Assembly: GCA_022563275.1 (NCBI GenBank)
Contig: JADFNR010000007.1
Location: forward strand, 1 to 48,396
Reading direction: 5' to 3'
Length of the DNA: 48,396 nt
DNA from: Chloroflexota bacterium
GTDB taxonomy: Bacteria; Chloroflexota; Dehalococcoidia; UBA3495
Shown here: positions 1 to 9,744 of the stretch, piece after piece
Numbering within the stretch: the first letter of the stretch is position 1
How the letters are laid out: every line of letters begins with the position of its first letter
Translations under genes and position numbers: made by a program
The notes under the pieces: model-generated
The model's database searches: none
What the model was told of the DNA's origin: nothing
The model's input: the letters and a program-made list of their open reading frames with translations, nothing else

Positions 1-31
1 GGGATGGGTGAAGGCAATGGGCCACTCAGGG

Positions 32-167
32 GCGGAAATCCCCCCAACCCCCCTTTACGAAAGGGGGGCTTTATCCCTCTTCCAGTGAAACGGAGCCGGG
101 TTTACAGATCACTGACGGAAGCACCTGTTTCCCCCTTTCGTAAAGGGGGACTAAGGGGGATTTCCGC
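32..167. repeat. Inverted-repeat element with hairpin ends
   Basis: Two arms of about 37 nt (32-68 and 131-167) are near-perfect reverse complements of each other, both running from a GCGGAAATCCCC-type outer end to a CCCCTTT/AAAGGGG inner hairpin. Each arm also folds on itself (48-68 and 131-149, three-base loops ACG and CGT). No open reading frame of interest lies between them. The structure resembles a small non-autonomous (MITE-like) intergenic repeat. No second copy was noticed in this window and no target duplication was identified. Confidence 0.6.
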
Positions 168-229
168 TCAAGCCAACCCGCCGCACCACCACCCCGCTGA
201 AGCTGACCGCTGACGCTGTTAGCTGCCAG

Positions 230-1786
230 CTATTTCCCCTCCCAGACCACCCGTCCGCCAATGATCGTCATCATCGCCTTGATGTCCTTCAGGCCCTCAG
301 GGTCAACTGTCAGTGGGTTGGCGTCCACCAATACCAGGTCGGCCAGCTTCCCCGGCGATATTGAACCCTTGTCCTCGGCCGTGCCCTCAAGCTCCGCGCC
401 CGACAGGGTGTACATGCGCAGGGCCGATTGGACGCTGACCCGGCCTGAGCCTCCGGTATCGGGGACCGGTTGTCCCTGATAGTCCTGGCGGGTCACGGCG
501 CTGTGGATGGCGGGCCACGGGTTGGGGTTGATCACCGGGGCGTCCGACCCGAAGGCGAGCGGTACAGCCGCGTCCCGCATCGCGCCGATGGCGTACAGAT
601 GGGCCTGCAACGAAGCTTCGACGTTTTGACGGTAGCTGGGGCCGTTCCAGTGGATGAACCCGGGCTGGGTGACCACGGCGCACCCGCTGCGCCGCACGGC
701 GTCCAAGACTTCGGAAGGACACTCGGAACAGTGCTCGATCCGGTGGGGCGGGACTCCCGGTGGCAACGGCGGCAATTCCGAGATCACCTGGGCGGCGGCG
801 GCGATCGCTTCCTGCTCCACGCAATGCACCGCCACCGGGTAACCGGACCGGCTGGCTTCGGCGGCGGTCTCCCGCAGCTCTTCCAGGCTGGGATGAAGGG
901 CGCCGGTGCTCATGGTCAACATGATCTTGACGTGGCCGAGACGCAGACGGTGGCCTCCGGAACCCCACGATAACCCCGCATCAAACAGTTCCGCGCGGCG
1001 TCCGGCCCCCGCCATCATGGTGACTCTGGTTTGAAGCGTCTCCGAGTCTATCAGCTCCCGGAAGGCTTGCCATCTTTCCGGGCCGTTGTCCGGTCCGGCG
1101 TCCTGCGTCGACGTGATCCCGTAGCCCAGGAGCAGCCGGTTGGCCGCCGTCACCCCCTGACGCATCTTGTTCCGGCTGCGCCCGCTTTCCACCCGCTGGG
1201 ACAAATAAGAGGCCATCTCGAACAACACGCCGGTGGGCTCGCCGTTGGCATCCCGCTCGATCACCCCCTCAACCGGGTCCGGAGTATCGGCGTTGATGCC
1301 GGCCAACTGGAGTCCCAGGCTGTTCAGCACCGTGGCGTGTCCCGACCGGTGGTCCAGACGCACTGGATGCCTGGGTGAGACCTCGTCCAGGTCGTGGCGG
1401 TTGGGATGCCGGCGCTCGTCCAGGGCCAAGTCGTCGTAACCGAAACAGCGCACCCACTCCCCCGGCGGAACGATGCGGGCCCACTCGAAGACTCGGTGGG
1501 TTATCGCCCCGATGGCCGCGGCCTTGCCGGGGCGGCAGTCCAGCTCCTGGGTGGTGCGGGCCAGCGACAGCAGGTGGATGTGGGAGTCGATCAGTCCGGG
1601 CAATAGGGTTAGGCCATGGCCGTCGATGACCTGAGTGTCCGGTCCCGCCAGACGTTGGATCTCATCGTTCTCCCCAACCGCAAGAATGCGGTCTTGGACG
1701 ACCGCAACCGCCTGGGCGCGTGGCCGGGAAGTGTCCATGGTCAGCACTTCGGCCTTCACAATCACTAGGTCGGGTCGTTGCTGCAT
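230..1786 (-). CDS. Amidohydrolase family 3 (YtcJ-like) protein
   Basis: Metal-dependent hydrolase of the amidohydrolase superfamily, YtcJ-like branch. The metal-binding HxH motif (DSHIHL) lies near residue 70 after an N-terminal beta-sandwich strand region. Further ligand motifs are VHC, IEHCSEC and, near the C-terminus, GSDAPV followed by the [11 protein letters not shown] block typical of this branch. The tail ([14 protein letters not shown]) is the returning beta-sandwich. The substrate is unknown; relatives act on N-substituted amides or cyclic amides. The frame is open to a TTG at 1828, but the ATG at 1786 gives the usual short N-terminus before [12 protein letters not shown]. It stands alone, separated from the upstream VOC gene by a terminator. 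Confidence 0.85.
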   Translation of the reverse strand: MQQRPDLVIVKAEVLTMDTSRPRAQAVAVVQDRILAVGENDEIQRLAGPDTQVIDGHGLTLLPGLIDSHIHLLSLARTTQELDCRPGKAAAIGAITHRVFEWARIVPPGEWVRCFGYDDLALDERRHPNRHDLDEVSPRHPVRLDHRSGHATVLNSLGLQLAGINADTPDPVEGVIERDANGEPTGVLFEMASYLSQRVESGRSRNKMRQGVTAANRLLLGYGITSTQDAGPDNGPERWQAFRELIDSETLQTRVTMMAGAGRRAELFDAGLSWGSGGHRLRLGHVKIMLTMSTGALHPSLEELRETAAEASRSGYPVAVHCVEQEAIAAAAQVISELPPLPPGVPPHRIEHCSECPSEVLDAVRRSGCAVVTQPGFIHWNGPSYRQNVEASLQAHLYAIGAMRDAAVPLAFGSDAPVINPNPWPAIHSAVTRQDYQGQPVPDTGGSGRVSVQSALRMYTLSGAELEGTAEDKGSISPGKLADLVLVDANPLTVDPEGLKDIKAMMTIIGGRVVWEGK

Positions 1787-1846
1787 ATCCTGAGGGTCTC
1801 TCCAGGAGCTGATTTGGCCTGTGGACAATCATAAACGAACAGCAAA

Positions 1847-1874
1847 AAGGGGATGGCCGGCCGGCCATCCCCTT
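1847..1874 (-). terminator. Rho-independent terminator after the VOC gene
   Basis: A perfect 14-bp palindromic stem (AAGGGGATGGCCGG and its complement) is followed on the minus strand by a run of T (CTTTTTGC). It lies 54 nt past the VOC stop codon and just before the amidohydrolase. Confidence 0.75.
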
Positions 1875-1927
1875 AACTCTACCTTTAGTGGTTGGAAAAG
1901 TGTTAGCTGGACTCCAGTTATTGGACC

Positions 1928-2458
1928 CTAGCTATTGGACTCGACCAGGCGGGCCTTGTCCATCTCTTCCCGCAGCGCCGGCACCGGGTTGGGGTCGGCG
2001 AATACGTTTTTGTTGGAGTAGTCGGGTGCCTTCCCGGTGGGATTGGTGATCCATACCGAAGCCTCCAGGGCGATGCCGCTGAAGTCGTGGAAATATATGG
2101 AATGGATGAATTTGTGGTCAATCACCGTGGTTACTTCCTGGCCGGCGTCGATCAGTTTCTGCTGCAGCTCCAGCAACTCGTCCTCGGTCTCCACGTCGAA
2201 GGAAACGTGATCGAATTGGATCCGGCCCGCCGCTTCCAGCCCCGCGGGTTTGTGGAAGTCCTCGGCGCCCTCCCATTCGAAGAATGCGATGGTCGAGTTG
2301 GGTCCGGTCTCGAAGAAATAATGCCGCGCCCTAAGGCCGTTGGGGTCGTTTCCGATCGCCCCCACCAGGGGGAATCCCATCACGTCCCGATAGAAGCGGA
2401 CGGTCTTTTCCATATCGTTGGTAACCATCGCCAGGTGATTGATTCCGCGTGTCTTCAT
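1928..2458 (-). CDS. VOC (glyoxalase/dioxygenase superfamily) protein
   Basis: A 176-residue vicinal-oxygen-chelate protein. The N-terminal module starts with GINHLAMVTNDMEKTVRFYRDVMGFPL, whose His is the first expected metal ligand. FDHVSFDV supplies the second His and IALEASVW the Glu near residue 135. This H-H-E set fits a divalent-metal enzyme such as a glyoxalase, dioxygenase or isomerase; the substrate cannot be told. The ATG at 2458 is chosen over one 24 nt upstream because GGAGG lies 5-7 nt before it. It is a single gene ended by a strong terminator. Confidence 0.85.
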   Translation of the reverse strand: MKTRGINHLAMVTNDMEKTVRFYRDVMGFPLVGAIGNDPNGLRARHYFFETGPNSTIAFFEWEGAEDFHKPAGLEAAGRIQFDHVSFDVETEDELLELQQKLIDAGQEVTTVIDHKFIHSIYFHDFSGIALEASVWITNPTGKAPDYSNKNVFADPNPVPALREEMDKARLVESNS

Positions 2459-2749
2459 CTTGCCTCCAGGCGTTCTAGCCATCGAGTGATTAAGTATATC
2501 ATCAGGGGCTGCGGGGGCCGGAATATCGGCCCTAAAAAGTACCTGCCAGCGATTATTGGTTGCTTACGCAAGTATTGTTTCCGCAACAATACAGGTAGAA
2601 AGTTGTATTGTCAACTATATCCTCGGTCCCTCTAGCGCCACCATAAAACAGAGATGGCATCGCCCCGTTCCGAGCCCCCAATGGGATGATGTAGAATCGC
2701 TCCAAGCCGGCACGAGGAGTTGAACGAGACCTTGCAAGATAGCGGCGGT

Positions 2750-3397
2750 ATGCAGCTAAAGGCGGTGGTATTCGACTGGGACCTGACCCTGTGGAACAGT
2801 TGGGACATCCACCTGAGCCTGATGAATCAGACCGCCGACGCGTTGGGTTATCCGCGGCCAACCCCCGCCGACCTGGGCAGGGAGTATTCCCGTCCCTTCT
2901 TGGAGCACCTGGCCTGGTTCTTCCCCGGCGGCCAGGAGAAGGTTGAGGACACCTACATGGGGTTCTACCACGCCTCCGTTTGGGAGGAACGCCGGCTGTA
3001 CCCGGGTGTGGCGGAATTGTTGCAGCGGCTCAAGGATAATGGCTACCGAACGGCAATCCTGTCCGACAAGCGGCAGGTCTTTGGTGTGCCCGAATTTGAG
3101 CATTCTAACCTCGGCGCCTCCGTTGATCAGGCGATTTTCTTCACTGATGGCATGGCCGCCAAGCCAGACCCGTCCGGCCTGCAAGACTTGATGAGATCGT
3201 TTGAGGTCTCGCCCAGTGAATGCCTTTTTGTGGGAGACAGCCACCGGGACATCGAGTGTGCTCGGCGCGCCGGCGCCCGGAGCGGAGCGGCGTTGTGGGC
3301 GACGGTGGAGCGGGAGCGGGTGTTGGCTATGGAACCGGAGTTTCGCTGGGAGAGGGTTGATGATGTCGGCGCAACTCTGGGATTGAGAGGCGCCTAG
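2750..3397 (+). CDS. HAD-superfamily hydrolase
   Basis: A 215-residue HAD phosphatase-like protein. Motif I is VVFDWDLTLW (nucleophile Asp, second Asp as general acid/base), motif II the Ser of AILSDKRQ, motif III the Lys of AAKPDPSG, and motif IV GDSHRDIECARRAG. A helical cap lies between motifs I and II, as in phosphoglycolate phosphatase-like (subclass I) members; the substrate is unknown. The frame opens at a TTG (2720), but its GAGGAG is directly adjacent. The ATG at 2750 places motif I at the usual distance, though its ribosome site is weak. It converges with lipA. Confidence 0.8.
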   Translation: MQLKAVVFDWDLTLWNSWDIHLSLMNQTADALGYPRPTPADLGREYSRPFLEHLAWFFPGGQEKVEDTYMGFYHASVWEERRLYPGVAELLQRLKDNGYRTAILSDKRQVFGVPEFEHSNLGASVDQAIFFTDGMAAKPDPSGLQDLMRSFEVSPSECLFVGDSHRDIECARRAGARSGAALWATVERERVLAMEPEFRWERVDDVGATLGLRGA

Positions 3398-3423
3398 AGG
3401 ACCGCTTTGCGTATGCCGGCGGC

Positions 3424-4323
3424 CTAAACCGGCAGCCCCAATACCGCCGCGTCGTGCTGTTCGTCGGCGTGGTAGGAACTGCGCACCAGAGGCCCCGACG
3501 CCACGTGCTTGAATCCCATGGCCTCCCCGGCCTTTCGCAGTTCTTCGAATTCTTCGGGCCGGTAGAAACGGTCGATGGCCAGGTGCCGGGGCGAGGGGCG
3601 GAGGTACTGACCGATGGTCAGCAGGTCGCAGTCCACTTTCCGTAGGTCGGCCATGGTCTCCAGGACCTCTTCGGGAGTCTCGCCCATTCCGACGATGATG
3701 CCCGACTTGGTGACTGTGGTGGGTTCGATGTCCTTGGCTTTGGCCAGCAACTCCAGAGAAAGCTGGTAATCGCCCTTGGGCCGTACCTTGGGGAAGACGC
3801 GCACGCAGGATTCGATGTTGTGGTTCAGGACCGCCGGTCCGGAATCGATGACCCGCTTCAAGGCAGGCCACGACCCGGCGAAGTCGGGTATCAGCACCTC
3901 GACCCGGCATTCAGGGCTGGTCTCCCTGATCTTGTTGATGCACGACGCGAAGATATACGCGCCGCCGTCGGGCAGGTCGTCCCGGTTGACCGAGGTGATC
4001 ACGCAGTAGCGCAGGCCCATGGAATGAACGACCTCGGCCAGGCGTTTGGGCTCCTGCAGGTCCAGGCCATTGGGGCGGCCCGTGGTCACCGCGCAGTAAT
4101 GACAGCGCCGGGTGCAGATATCGCCCAGTATCATGAAGGTGGCGGTGCCCCGGTCCCAACATTCGCCGATGTTGGGGCAGTGAGCCTCTTCGCAGACCGT
4201 GTGGAGCTGCTGGCCCTTCATCAAGTTCTGGAGCTCAAGATAGCGGGGACTGCCCGGCATCTTGACCTTGAGCCATTCGGGCAGGCGGGGCCTGATCTCC
4301 AATTTGTCGGCGCCTTGGGGCAT
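3424..4323 (-). CDS. lipA: Lipoyl synthase
   Basis: A radical SAM enzyme that inserts two sulfurs into protein-bound octanoyl groups to make lipoyl cofactors of 2-oxoacid dehydrogenases and the glycine cleavage system. It has the auxiliary 4Fe-4S cluster motif CEEAHCPNIGEC (Cys44, 49, 55), the radical SAM motif CTRRCHYC (Cys70, 74, 77) and the terminal RSSY motif (near residue 283) that ligates the auxiliary cluster. At 299 residues it is of normal length. The ATG at 4323 is preceded by GGAG at good spacing. No lipB is adjacent. Confidence 0.97.
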   Translation of the reverse strand: MPQGADKLEIRPRLPEWLKVKMPGSPRYLELQNLMKGQQLHTVCEEAHCPNIGECWDRGTATFMILGDICTRRCHYCAVTTGRPNGLDLQEPKRLAEVVHSMGLRYCVITSVNRDDLPDGGAYIFASCINKIRETSPECRVEVLIPDFAGSWPALKRVIDSGPAVLNHNIESCVRVFPKVRPKGDYQLSLELLAKAKDIEPTTVTKSGIIVGMGETPEEVLETMADLRKVDCDLLTIGQYLRPSPRHLAIDRFYRPEEFEELRKAGEAMGFKHVASGPLVRSSYHADEQHDAAVLGLPV

Positions 4324-4413
4324 TGGGTCTCCGGTTGGGGAATTCTGGGGTAAAGCTTCGCCTAGCGTTTGAAACCGTACTGCTCAGTCGATTATACCAA
4401 GGATAATAAAACG

Positions 4414-5046
4414 CTATAGGAGGCGAATGGGCGCGCGGCCGGGCCGTCCTTTCTCGGCGGCGATGGTGGCGTCGATATCAGCCACCGCCTGAGCCAGTTT
4501 GTCCTTGCTGTTCACCACCTGGTGGTTGAAATCGCCGGCCTGCCGCAGTTCTTCGGACGCTGTTTTCAGCCGCAGCTCCATCTCCGAGGTAGACTCGCTC
4601 ATGCGTTGGGCCAAGCGCTCCTCTAATTCTTGAAATGAGCCGGGCACCATGAATATGAAGAGCGCATCCGGGGCCATCTTCCTAACCGTGGCCGCTCCTT
4701 GGACATCTATCTTTAAGATAACGTCCTTGCCTGCCTCAAGTCCGGAAGTAACCTGACTCCGAGGGACGCCGTACCAGCGGCCGTACACCTGAGCGCACTC
4801 CACAAACTCGTTCCGGTCCTTCATGCCGAGGAACGTGGGTTCGTCCAAAAAGATGTAGTCGATGCCGTCTGTCTCTCCGGCGCGGATGGGCCTGGTGGTG
4901 GCGGTGACCACGAAGTACCAGGGCCGGTCCAGCTTGCGAAGCTCGTTCAGGGCGGCGTCTTTGCCCACACCCGACGGTCCCGAAAGCACCACCAGCAGGG
5001 GCGGGGAATCATTCCCTGATGGCGTCGTCGATGAGATTTCGGGCAC
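4414..5046 (-). CDS. gmk: Guanylate kinase
   Basis: ATP:GMP phosphotransferase of purine nucleotide metabolism. The P-loop is GPSGVGKD (residues 23-30), with Asp where most homologues have Ser/Thr after Lys. It continues with TTRPIRAGETDGIDYIF, the GMP-binding region, and ILKIDVQGAATVRK, the Walker B-like strand. The start is GTG at 5046, five bases after the aroA stop, so translation is probably coupled in a tyrA-aroA-gmk transcription unit. At 210 residues the length is normal. Confidence 0.95.
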   Translation of the reverse strand: MPEISSTTPSGNDSPPLLVVLSGPSGVGKDAALNELRKLDRPWYFVVTATTRPIRAGETDGIDYIFLDEPTFLGMKDRNEFVECAQVYGRWYGVPRSQVTSGLEAGKDVILKIDVQGAATVRKMAPDALFIFMVPGSFQELEERLAQRMSESTSEMELRLKTASEELRQAGDFNHQVVNSKDKLAQAVADIDATIAAEKGRPGRAPIRLL

Positions 5047-5051
5047 CCGGA

Positions 5052-6386
5052 TTACTCAGCGCCCTGGAGCAGCAGTTCCAGGTCCTGCCAGAACTCAGGG
5101 TAGGACACCGAGGCGTCCGCCGCGCCGTGGACCGTGGTCTCGCCGCCGGCGAGCAGCCCGGCCACCGCCAGCGACATAGCCAGCCGATGGTCGCCGTGGC
5201 TCTGACAATCGGCCCCCATGAGGACACCTGCGCCGGCGCCTTTTCCGCGTATCACCATGCCGTCTTCCTGGGCTTCGATGTCAGCGCCCAGGCGGGTGAG
5301 TTCCGCCACGGTGGTGGCGATGCGGTCCGTTTCTTTCACCCTGAGTTCCGAGGCGTCGCGTATCACCGTGTCGCCGGTGGCGAAGCAGGCGGCCACCGCC
5401 AGGATGGGCACTTCGTCCAACATTCGGGGCATCAGGTCTCCGCCGATCTCCACGCCGTGCAGCTCGGTGGAGGTAACCAGAATGTCGGCCACCGGTTCTC
5501 CGCCCTCGGTGCGTTGGTCCACTAGTTGCAGGGCGTCGCCGGCGCCCATCGCTTGGAGCACGTCCACGATACCGGTCCGGCTGGGGTTCAGGCCCACGCC
5601 ATGGATTAGGATGCGGGCATTTGGATGGCAGAGTCCGGCCACCATCCAGAATGCGGCCGAGCTGATGTCGCCGGGCACGGTGATATCGACCGCCGTCAAC
5701 TCCGCTGGGTGGACCACCAGGTCCAGGCCGTTCTCTTCGATCTTGCCGCCCATTGCCGTGACCATTCGCTCGGTGTGGTCTCTGGAAAGGGCCGGCTGGT
5801 GAATGACGGTCTCGCCCACCGCGGAAAGGGCCGCCAGCATGATCGCCGACTTCACCTGGGCGCTGGCCATGGGCAGGTCGTACTCGATCCCCCGGAGGCC
5901 ACCACCCCGGATGGTCAATGGCGCCAATGTGTCGTTCTGGCGGCCCATGATCTGGGCGCCCATCTGTACCAGCGGATGGACGATCCGATGCATGGGGCGG
6001 CTCCGCAGGGAACCGTCGCCGGTGATGACTGAAACGAAGGACTGGGAGGCCAGGACCCCTGAGAGCAACCGCATGGACGTGCCGCTGTTTCTCGCGTCCA
6101 GAATGTCGTAGGGTTCGTCCAGTTGGGGGCCTTTCCCACTCACCCTGTAGCTGCCGGGAGCCCCAGCGGGTTCGATGCTGACGCCCATGGCTTGCAGGCA
6201 GCGCATGGTGGAGATCACATCTTCGCCGCCGGAAAGGCCCTGCACCATGGCGTCGCCCTGGGCGATGGCGTTCAGGATCAATGAACGGTGGGAGATGGAT
6301 TTATCGCCGGGAACGGAGAGGACGCCGCCCAACGATGCGGGACGGCTGATGCCACGGGAGGGGCTGGACGGAGGGGCGGTGCTCAT
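5052..6386 (-). CDS. aroA: 3-phosphoshikimate 1-carboxyvinyltransferase (EPSP synthase)
   Basis: Shikimate-pathway enzyme joining shikimate-3-phosphate and PEP. Visible signatures are GDKSISHR near residue 27, DARNSGTSMRLLSG, the catalytic-region DEVPILAVAA, RVKETDRI, and the C-terminal GDHRLAMSLAVAGL. At 444 residues it is of usual length. It sits 66 nt downstream of tyrA and 5 nt upstream of gmk on the same strand, placing it with the prephenate dehydrogenase in aromatic amino-acid synthesis. Confidence 0.97.
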   Translation of the reverse strand: MSTAPPSSPSRGISRPASLGGVLSVPGDKSISHRSLILNAIAQGDAMVQGLSGGEDVISTMRCLQAMGVSIEPAGAPGSYRVSGKGPQLDEPYDILDARNSGTSMRLLSGVLASQSFVSVITGDGSLRSRPMHRIVHPLVQMGAQIMGRQNDTLAPLTIRGGGLRGIEYDLPMASAQVKSAIMLAALSAVGETVIHQPALSRDHTERMVTAMGGKIEENGLDLVVHPAELTAVDITVPGDISSAAFWMVAGLCHPNARILIHGVGLNPSRTGIVDVLQAMGAGDALQLVDQRTEGGEPVADILVTSTELHGVEIGGDLMPRMLDEVPILAVAACFATGDTVIRDASELRVKETDRIATTVAELTRLGADIEAQEDGMVIRGKGAGAGVLMGADCQSHGDHRLAMSLAVAGLLAGGETTVHGAADASVSYPEFWQDLELLLQGAE

Positions 6387-6452
6387 GGTGTGGTCTTACT
6401 CGCATCGGCCGGGTCTGGCCGGTGGACGGATGTCACCACCGCTATCATGCGG

Positions 6453-7457
6453 CTACTTCTTTTTAGCCCGGTCTTTTTTATCCCTGCCAAAAACTTTCCT
6501 TTGCATCTCCATCGCCCGGCGGCCCATGAACATCTCGCTCATGCTTTCACTGAAGGAGGGAATCTCGGGGGAGATCCGGTCCATTTTTGTGAATATCCCC
6601 GCCTGCCAACGCGCCCGGGCTTCCATGGCTTCTACAAAGACCTTTTCCACGGCTTCCGGGTCGGGTCCGTTCTCGTCGGCCAGCATGTTGCGGAGGTCGT
6701 AAAGTTCTCTGATATAGGAGTCGATCCAGGCGACGATGGGTTCTGGGTTGGTCACGCAGATGTCCCGGTGCATCACCGGGTCGCCCGACGCCAGGCGGGA
6801 AAGATCGCCGAACCCCGTGGAAGCCAATTGGCCGATGTCGTCCCAGTTGGCGCTCTTGGCGGTGCAGCCCATCAGCGCCACCGACATCATAAAAGGCAGA
6901 TGGCTGACGGCGGCCACAAAGCTATCGTGCTCCTCCATTCCGATGAAGAACGGTTTGGCGCCGATCGACTCGGCCAGGGTCGTGATCGAGGAAACGGCGG
7001 CTTTCTCGGCGTTGACACTGGGAACGATGCAGTACGCCTTGCCCTTGAACATGTCGCCGTCGGCGTTCTCCGGGCCGGATAGTTCCTTGCCGGCCATGGG
7101 GTGACCGCCCACGAAGCTGACGTGCTTGGGGAGAACCTCTTCGGCCCATTGCAGCACCATTCGCTTCGAGCTGGCCACGTCCGTTACCACGCACCCTTCT
7201 TCAAAATCGTTGGCGGCGGATTCCATCATCTCCCGCATCGCCATGATCGGGGTGGCGAACACGACCAAGTCGGCCCCTCTGATGGCGTTGGCCAGGCGGG
7301 CTTCAACCTTCTTGAACGCTCCGGTTTTCTGGGCTACGGCGCGGGCGGTACTGTCGTAATCGGTGCCAACGACATCCACCTTGAGATTGGAGTTTTTTAT
7401 GGCCAAGGCCAAAGAGGTGCCAATCATGCCTGTGCCTACGATCGCAATTGTGGTCAA
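6453..7457 (-). CDS. tyrA: Prephenate dehydrogenase (tyrosine pathway)
   Basis: NAD(P)-dependent oxidative decarboxylation of prephenate (or arogenate) toward tyrosine. The Rossmann motif GTGMIGTS is at the N-terminus. GGHPMAGKE carries the catalytic His, and VSHLPFMMS with GFGDLSRLA belong to the helical dimer domain. The start is TTG at 7457 with GGAGGG a few bases upstream. The tail is very basic (DKKDRAKKK). No ACT domain is seen, so feedback control is not apparent. It leads aroA and gmk. Confidence 0.93.
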   Translation of the reverse strand: MTTIAIVGTGMIGTSLALAIKNSNLKVDVVGTDYDSTARAVAQKTGAFKKVEARLANAIRGADLVVFATPIMAMREMMESAANDFEEGCVVTDVASSKRMVLQWAEEVLPKHVSFVGGHPMAGKELSGPENADGDMFKGKAYCIVPSVNAEKAAVSSITTLAESIGAKPFFIGMEEHDSFVAAVSHLPFMMSVALMGCTAKSANWDDIGQLASTGFGDLSRLASGDPVMHRDICVTNPEPIVAWIDSYIRELYDLRNMLADENGPDPEAVEKVFVEAMEARARWQAGIFTKMDRISPEIPSFSESMSEMFMGRRAMEMQRKVFGRDKKDRAKKK

Positions 7458-7637
7458 AGGTCCCTCCGGTGACGACCTGGCTGGCTGTATCCGCCCAGCA
7501 GGCTCTTTCTGATATCGTGCCGCCAGCCTGACTGGGAATCTATCTTACACCATTGGATGCGCGCTAGAAAACTTGGATCACGGGGCCGCCGGAAAAATCT
7601 TGGCAGAGGCGGGATCGGTGGCCTAGATAAGCCTCGG

Positions 7638-8576
7638 TTATATACGGGAGGCCAGGGCCGCCTCAACGATGTCGGTGCGGACCACCTTGCTGTAGGGTTG
7701 CCGCTCCTTGGCAAGCCCGGCGGCGATTAGTATGTCTTGGAGGTTCTCGTATTCGGGCTGTGCCAGCACCGGGTCCGCTGGCCAATTGTCCTGGGCCTTC
7801 AGCCTGGCAACCGATTTAACCACCAGTTCCAAACTCACCTGGGGAAAGAAGCCGGACACCGCTTTGCCAACCTCTTGGGCGTCGTTGGCCGCCAGCCAGT
7901 CCAGGGCATTGGCAAAGCCGGCAGTGAACCGATGGACGGTCTCCGGCTGGGACTCCAGGAACCGGTTGGTCGCCGCGAAAGAACTGTAGGCCAGGTGCCC
8001 GTTCTCGGGGCCCAGGGCTGCCGCCACATGCCCCGTGCCGTCGTCCAGCAGTTGTTCCGCTGCGGGTTGGGGCACGTGGATAAACTCGGCTTGGTTCTCA
8101 CGGAATGCGGCTATGGCTTCATCCAGGGACAACCCGGTGACCAGGTCCAACTCCTCCGGCTCAACGCCATGCCGGCGCAGTGCGAATTGGAGCGAGGCCC
8201 AGGGCATGGGAGAGAATCCCACGGGGATCAATCGGGCGCCCTTCAGCGACTCCCATCGAAATGGTTCCTGTTTGGTCCGGCTCAAGACGAAGAACCCGTC
8301 CCTGGCATTGATCTTGGCGAAGTGGACCGGGACCGTTTCCGCCCCCCAATCGGAGGCGATGATGGACCGCATGATGCCGCTCTGAGCGATGTCTGCTGCG
8401 CCCTGGTTCAGGGCGCTCATGGGATGTGCGAACTCGGGCGGGCAGGTCTTGAAATCAACGTCCAGACCCTCTTTCTCCAGGAAACCACCGGCCACCGAAA
8501 CGTAGATCGGAGTGTAGAACACGGAACGGAAGGTCTCGATGAGCCTCAGTGGCAGACGGTTACTGATGGAAGGCAA
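7638..8576 (-). CDS. NMT1/THI5-like substrate-binding protein without signal peptide
   Basis: A 312-residue protein with the two-lobed periplasmic-binding fold of the NMT1/THI5 and SsuA/TauA group. It reads RLIETFRSVFYTPIYVSVAGGFLEKEGLDVDF, then GAADIAQSGIMRSIIA, and later LSLDEAIAAFRENQAEFIHVPQP. There is no signal peptide or lipobox, so it is either cytosolic (THI5-type enzyme or sensor) or exported in another way. No ABC permease or ATPase is adjacent. The start is TTG at 8576 behind AGGAGA. It lies 84 nt downstream of an alpha/beta hydrolase on the same strand. The ligand is unknown. Confidence 0.75.
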   Translation of the reverse strand: MPSISNRLPLRLIETFRSVFYTPIYVSVAGGFLEKEGLDVDFKTCPPEFAHPMSALNQGAADIAQSGIMRSIIASDWGAETVPVHFAKINARDGFFVLSRTKQEPFRWESLKGARLIPVGFSPMPWASLQFALRRHGVEPEELDLVTGLSLDEAIAAFRENQAEFIHVPQPAAEQLLDDGTGHVAAALGPENGHLAYSSFAATNRFLESQPETVHRFTAGFANALDWLAANDAQEVGKAVSGFFPQVSLELVVKSVARLKAQDNWPADPVLAQPEYENLQDILIAAGLAKERQPYSKVVRTDIVEAALASRI

Positions 8577-8660
8577 GTTGTCTCCTTTAATTCCGCCGGT
8601 GGGTCCGCCGAATGCGGGGACCGGGTGGACCTGTGCGCTAGGGGCGGCTAGGCGTTGCGC

Positions 8661-9455
8661 TTAGGCCTCAAGGAAGGGTAGCAGTGCGCCCAGGAAAGCC
8701 TCGGGGTCCTCCACCTGGGGGATATGGCCCAGTCCGGGCAAAACCACCTTCTGGGCGTTGACGATATTGTTGTGTAGGAGCTCCTCGCCTTCCCGCAGCC
8801 GGTCAACCTCGCCGTAGAGCACCATGGTGGAGGAGGCTTTGATCCTGGGAAGCCGGGACATGATATCGTAGTGCGCCAGGGCCTCCATCAGTTTTCCGAC
8901 CCACACACCGGCCTTGGCCCGGCTTTGGTTGTTGGCGTTCAGCCATTCTTGCCTGGGGTTGGCGAAAGTCGTTGCTTCCTTCAAGCCTTTTAGGGTTCGC
9001 GGCTTGGGCATCCCTTTTGCATCGAATTGACTGGCTGCTTCCTTCAACCGCTCCTTGGCTGTGCGTGGGCCCCAGACTGGGCACCCCACCAGCACCAGTT
9101 TGTCCACCCGTTCCGGGAAGCTGGCGGCGGTCTCGGCCGCCAGGACTGCGCCCACCGAGTTCCCGACGATATGGGCCCGGTGGATATTCAGCACCTGACA
9201 GGCGTGGTCGAGGGCCTGGGCGTAATCGGGAAGATTGAAATGACGATTGGGCTTGTCCGAATTGCCGTGCCCCAGCATGTCAAAGGCGTAGCAAGTGTAG
9301 CTTTGGGCCAGGGAATCAATCACACCTTCCCAGGTCCAGATGGATGTGCCCAAAGGGTGGAGCAGGACGACCGGATACCCGCTCCCCTTCTTAACGAAGT
9401 GCATGTTTCCCGATGGGGTGGGAACGGTATCGGTCAGGTCACGGCGTACGAACAT
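8661..9455 (-). CDS. Alpha/beta hydrolase
   Basis: A 264-residue alpha/beta-hydrolase fold protein. The oxyanion region is LLHPLGTSIWTW, followed by DMLGHGNSDKP. The nucleophile elbow GNSVGA holds the Ser, LYGEVDRL probably carries the acid residue, and GLGHIPQVEDP carries the catalytic His. It resembles C-C bond hydrolases and esterases of the MhpC type; the substrate is unknown. It shares its direction with the downstream NMT1-like gene and may be co-transcribed with it. Confidence 0.85.
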   Translation of the reverse strand: MFVRRDLTDTVPTPSGNMHFVKKGSGYPVVLLHPLGTSIWTWEGVIDSLAQSYTCYAFDMLGHGNSDKPNRHFNLPDYAQALDHACQVLNIHRAHIVGNSVGAVLAAETAASFPERVDKLVLVGCPVWGPRTAKERLKEAASQFDAKGMPKPRTLKGLKEATTFANPRQEWLNANNQSRAKAGVWVGKLMEALAHYDIMSRLPRIKASSTMVLYGEVDRLREGEELLHNNIVNAQKVVLPGLGHIPQVEDPEAFLGALLPFLEA

Positions 9456-9576
9456 GGAGCCCTTCCCCTAAATCGCCTTGCGGAACGGGTAATTGGATTA
9501 CATAACGGGCGAGTCAGGCGCGTATGGTACTCACCGTCAGGCGCTCTGTCAATTTGGCTACGGCGGCAATTTCCGG

Positions 9577-9605
9577 TTGACCTTTTAAGCCTGGTGTGGA
9601 AGAAT
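9577..9605 (+). promoter_or_regulatory. Candidate sigma-70 promoter for otsA-otsB
   Basis: A -35 TTGACC (9577-9582) and a -10 AAGAAT (9600-9605) are separated by 17 bases, about 140 nt upstream of otsA in the divergent gap. It is found by pattern only. Confidence 0.35.
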
Positions 9606-9744
9606 TTACATCGAGCAGGCATGCTCCCGCCCGAACATGTGGTGGCGGGATGCACGCCCAGGCCCCAGTTTCTCTCTTGCTTGGAGAATACCCAGAAACC
9701 GCGACACCGGCCCGCAACAACTAAAGGGTCAAGGGGGCAGGGTG

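Noticed and set aside
9637..9744. N-terminal extension of OtsA
   Set aside because: No homology, and a good ribosome site lies directly before the ATG at 9745.
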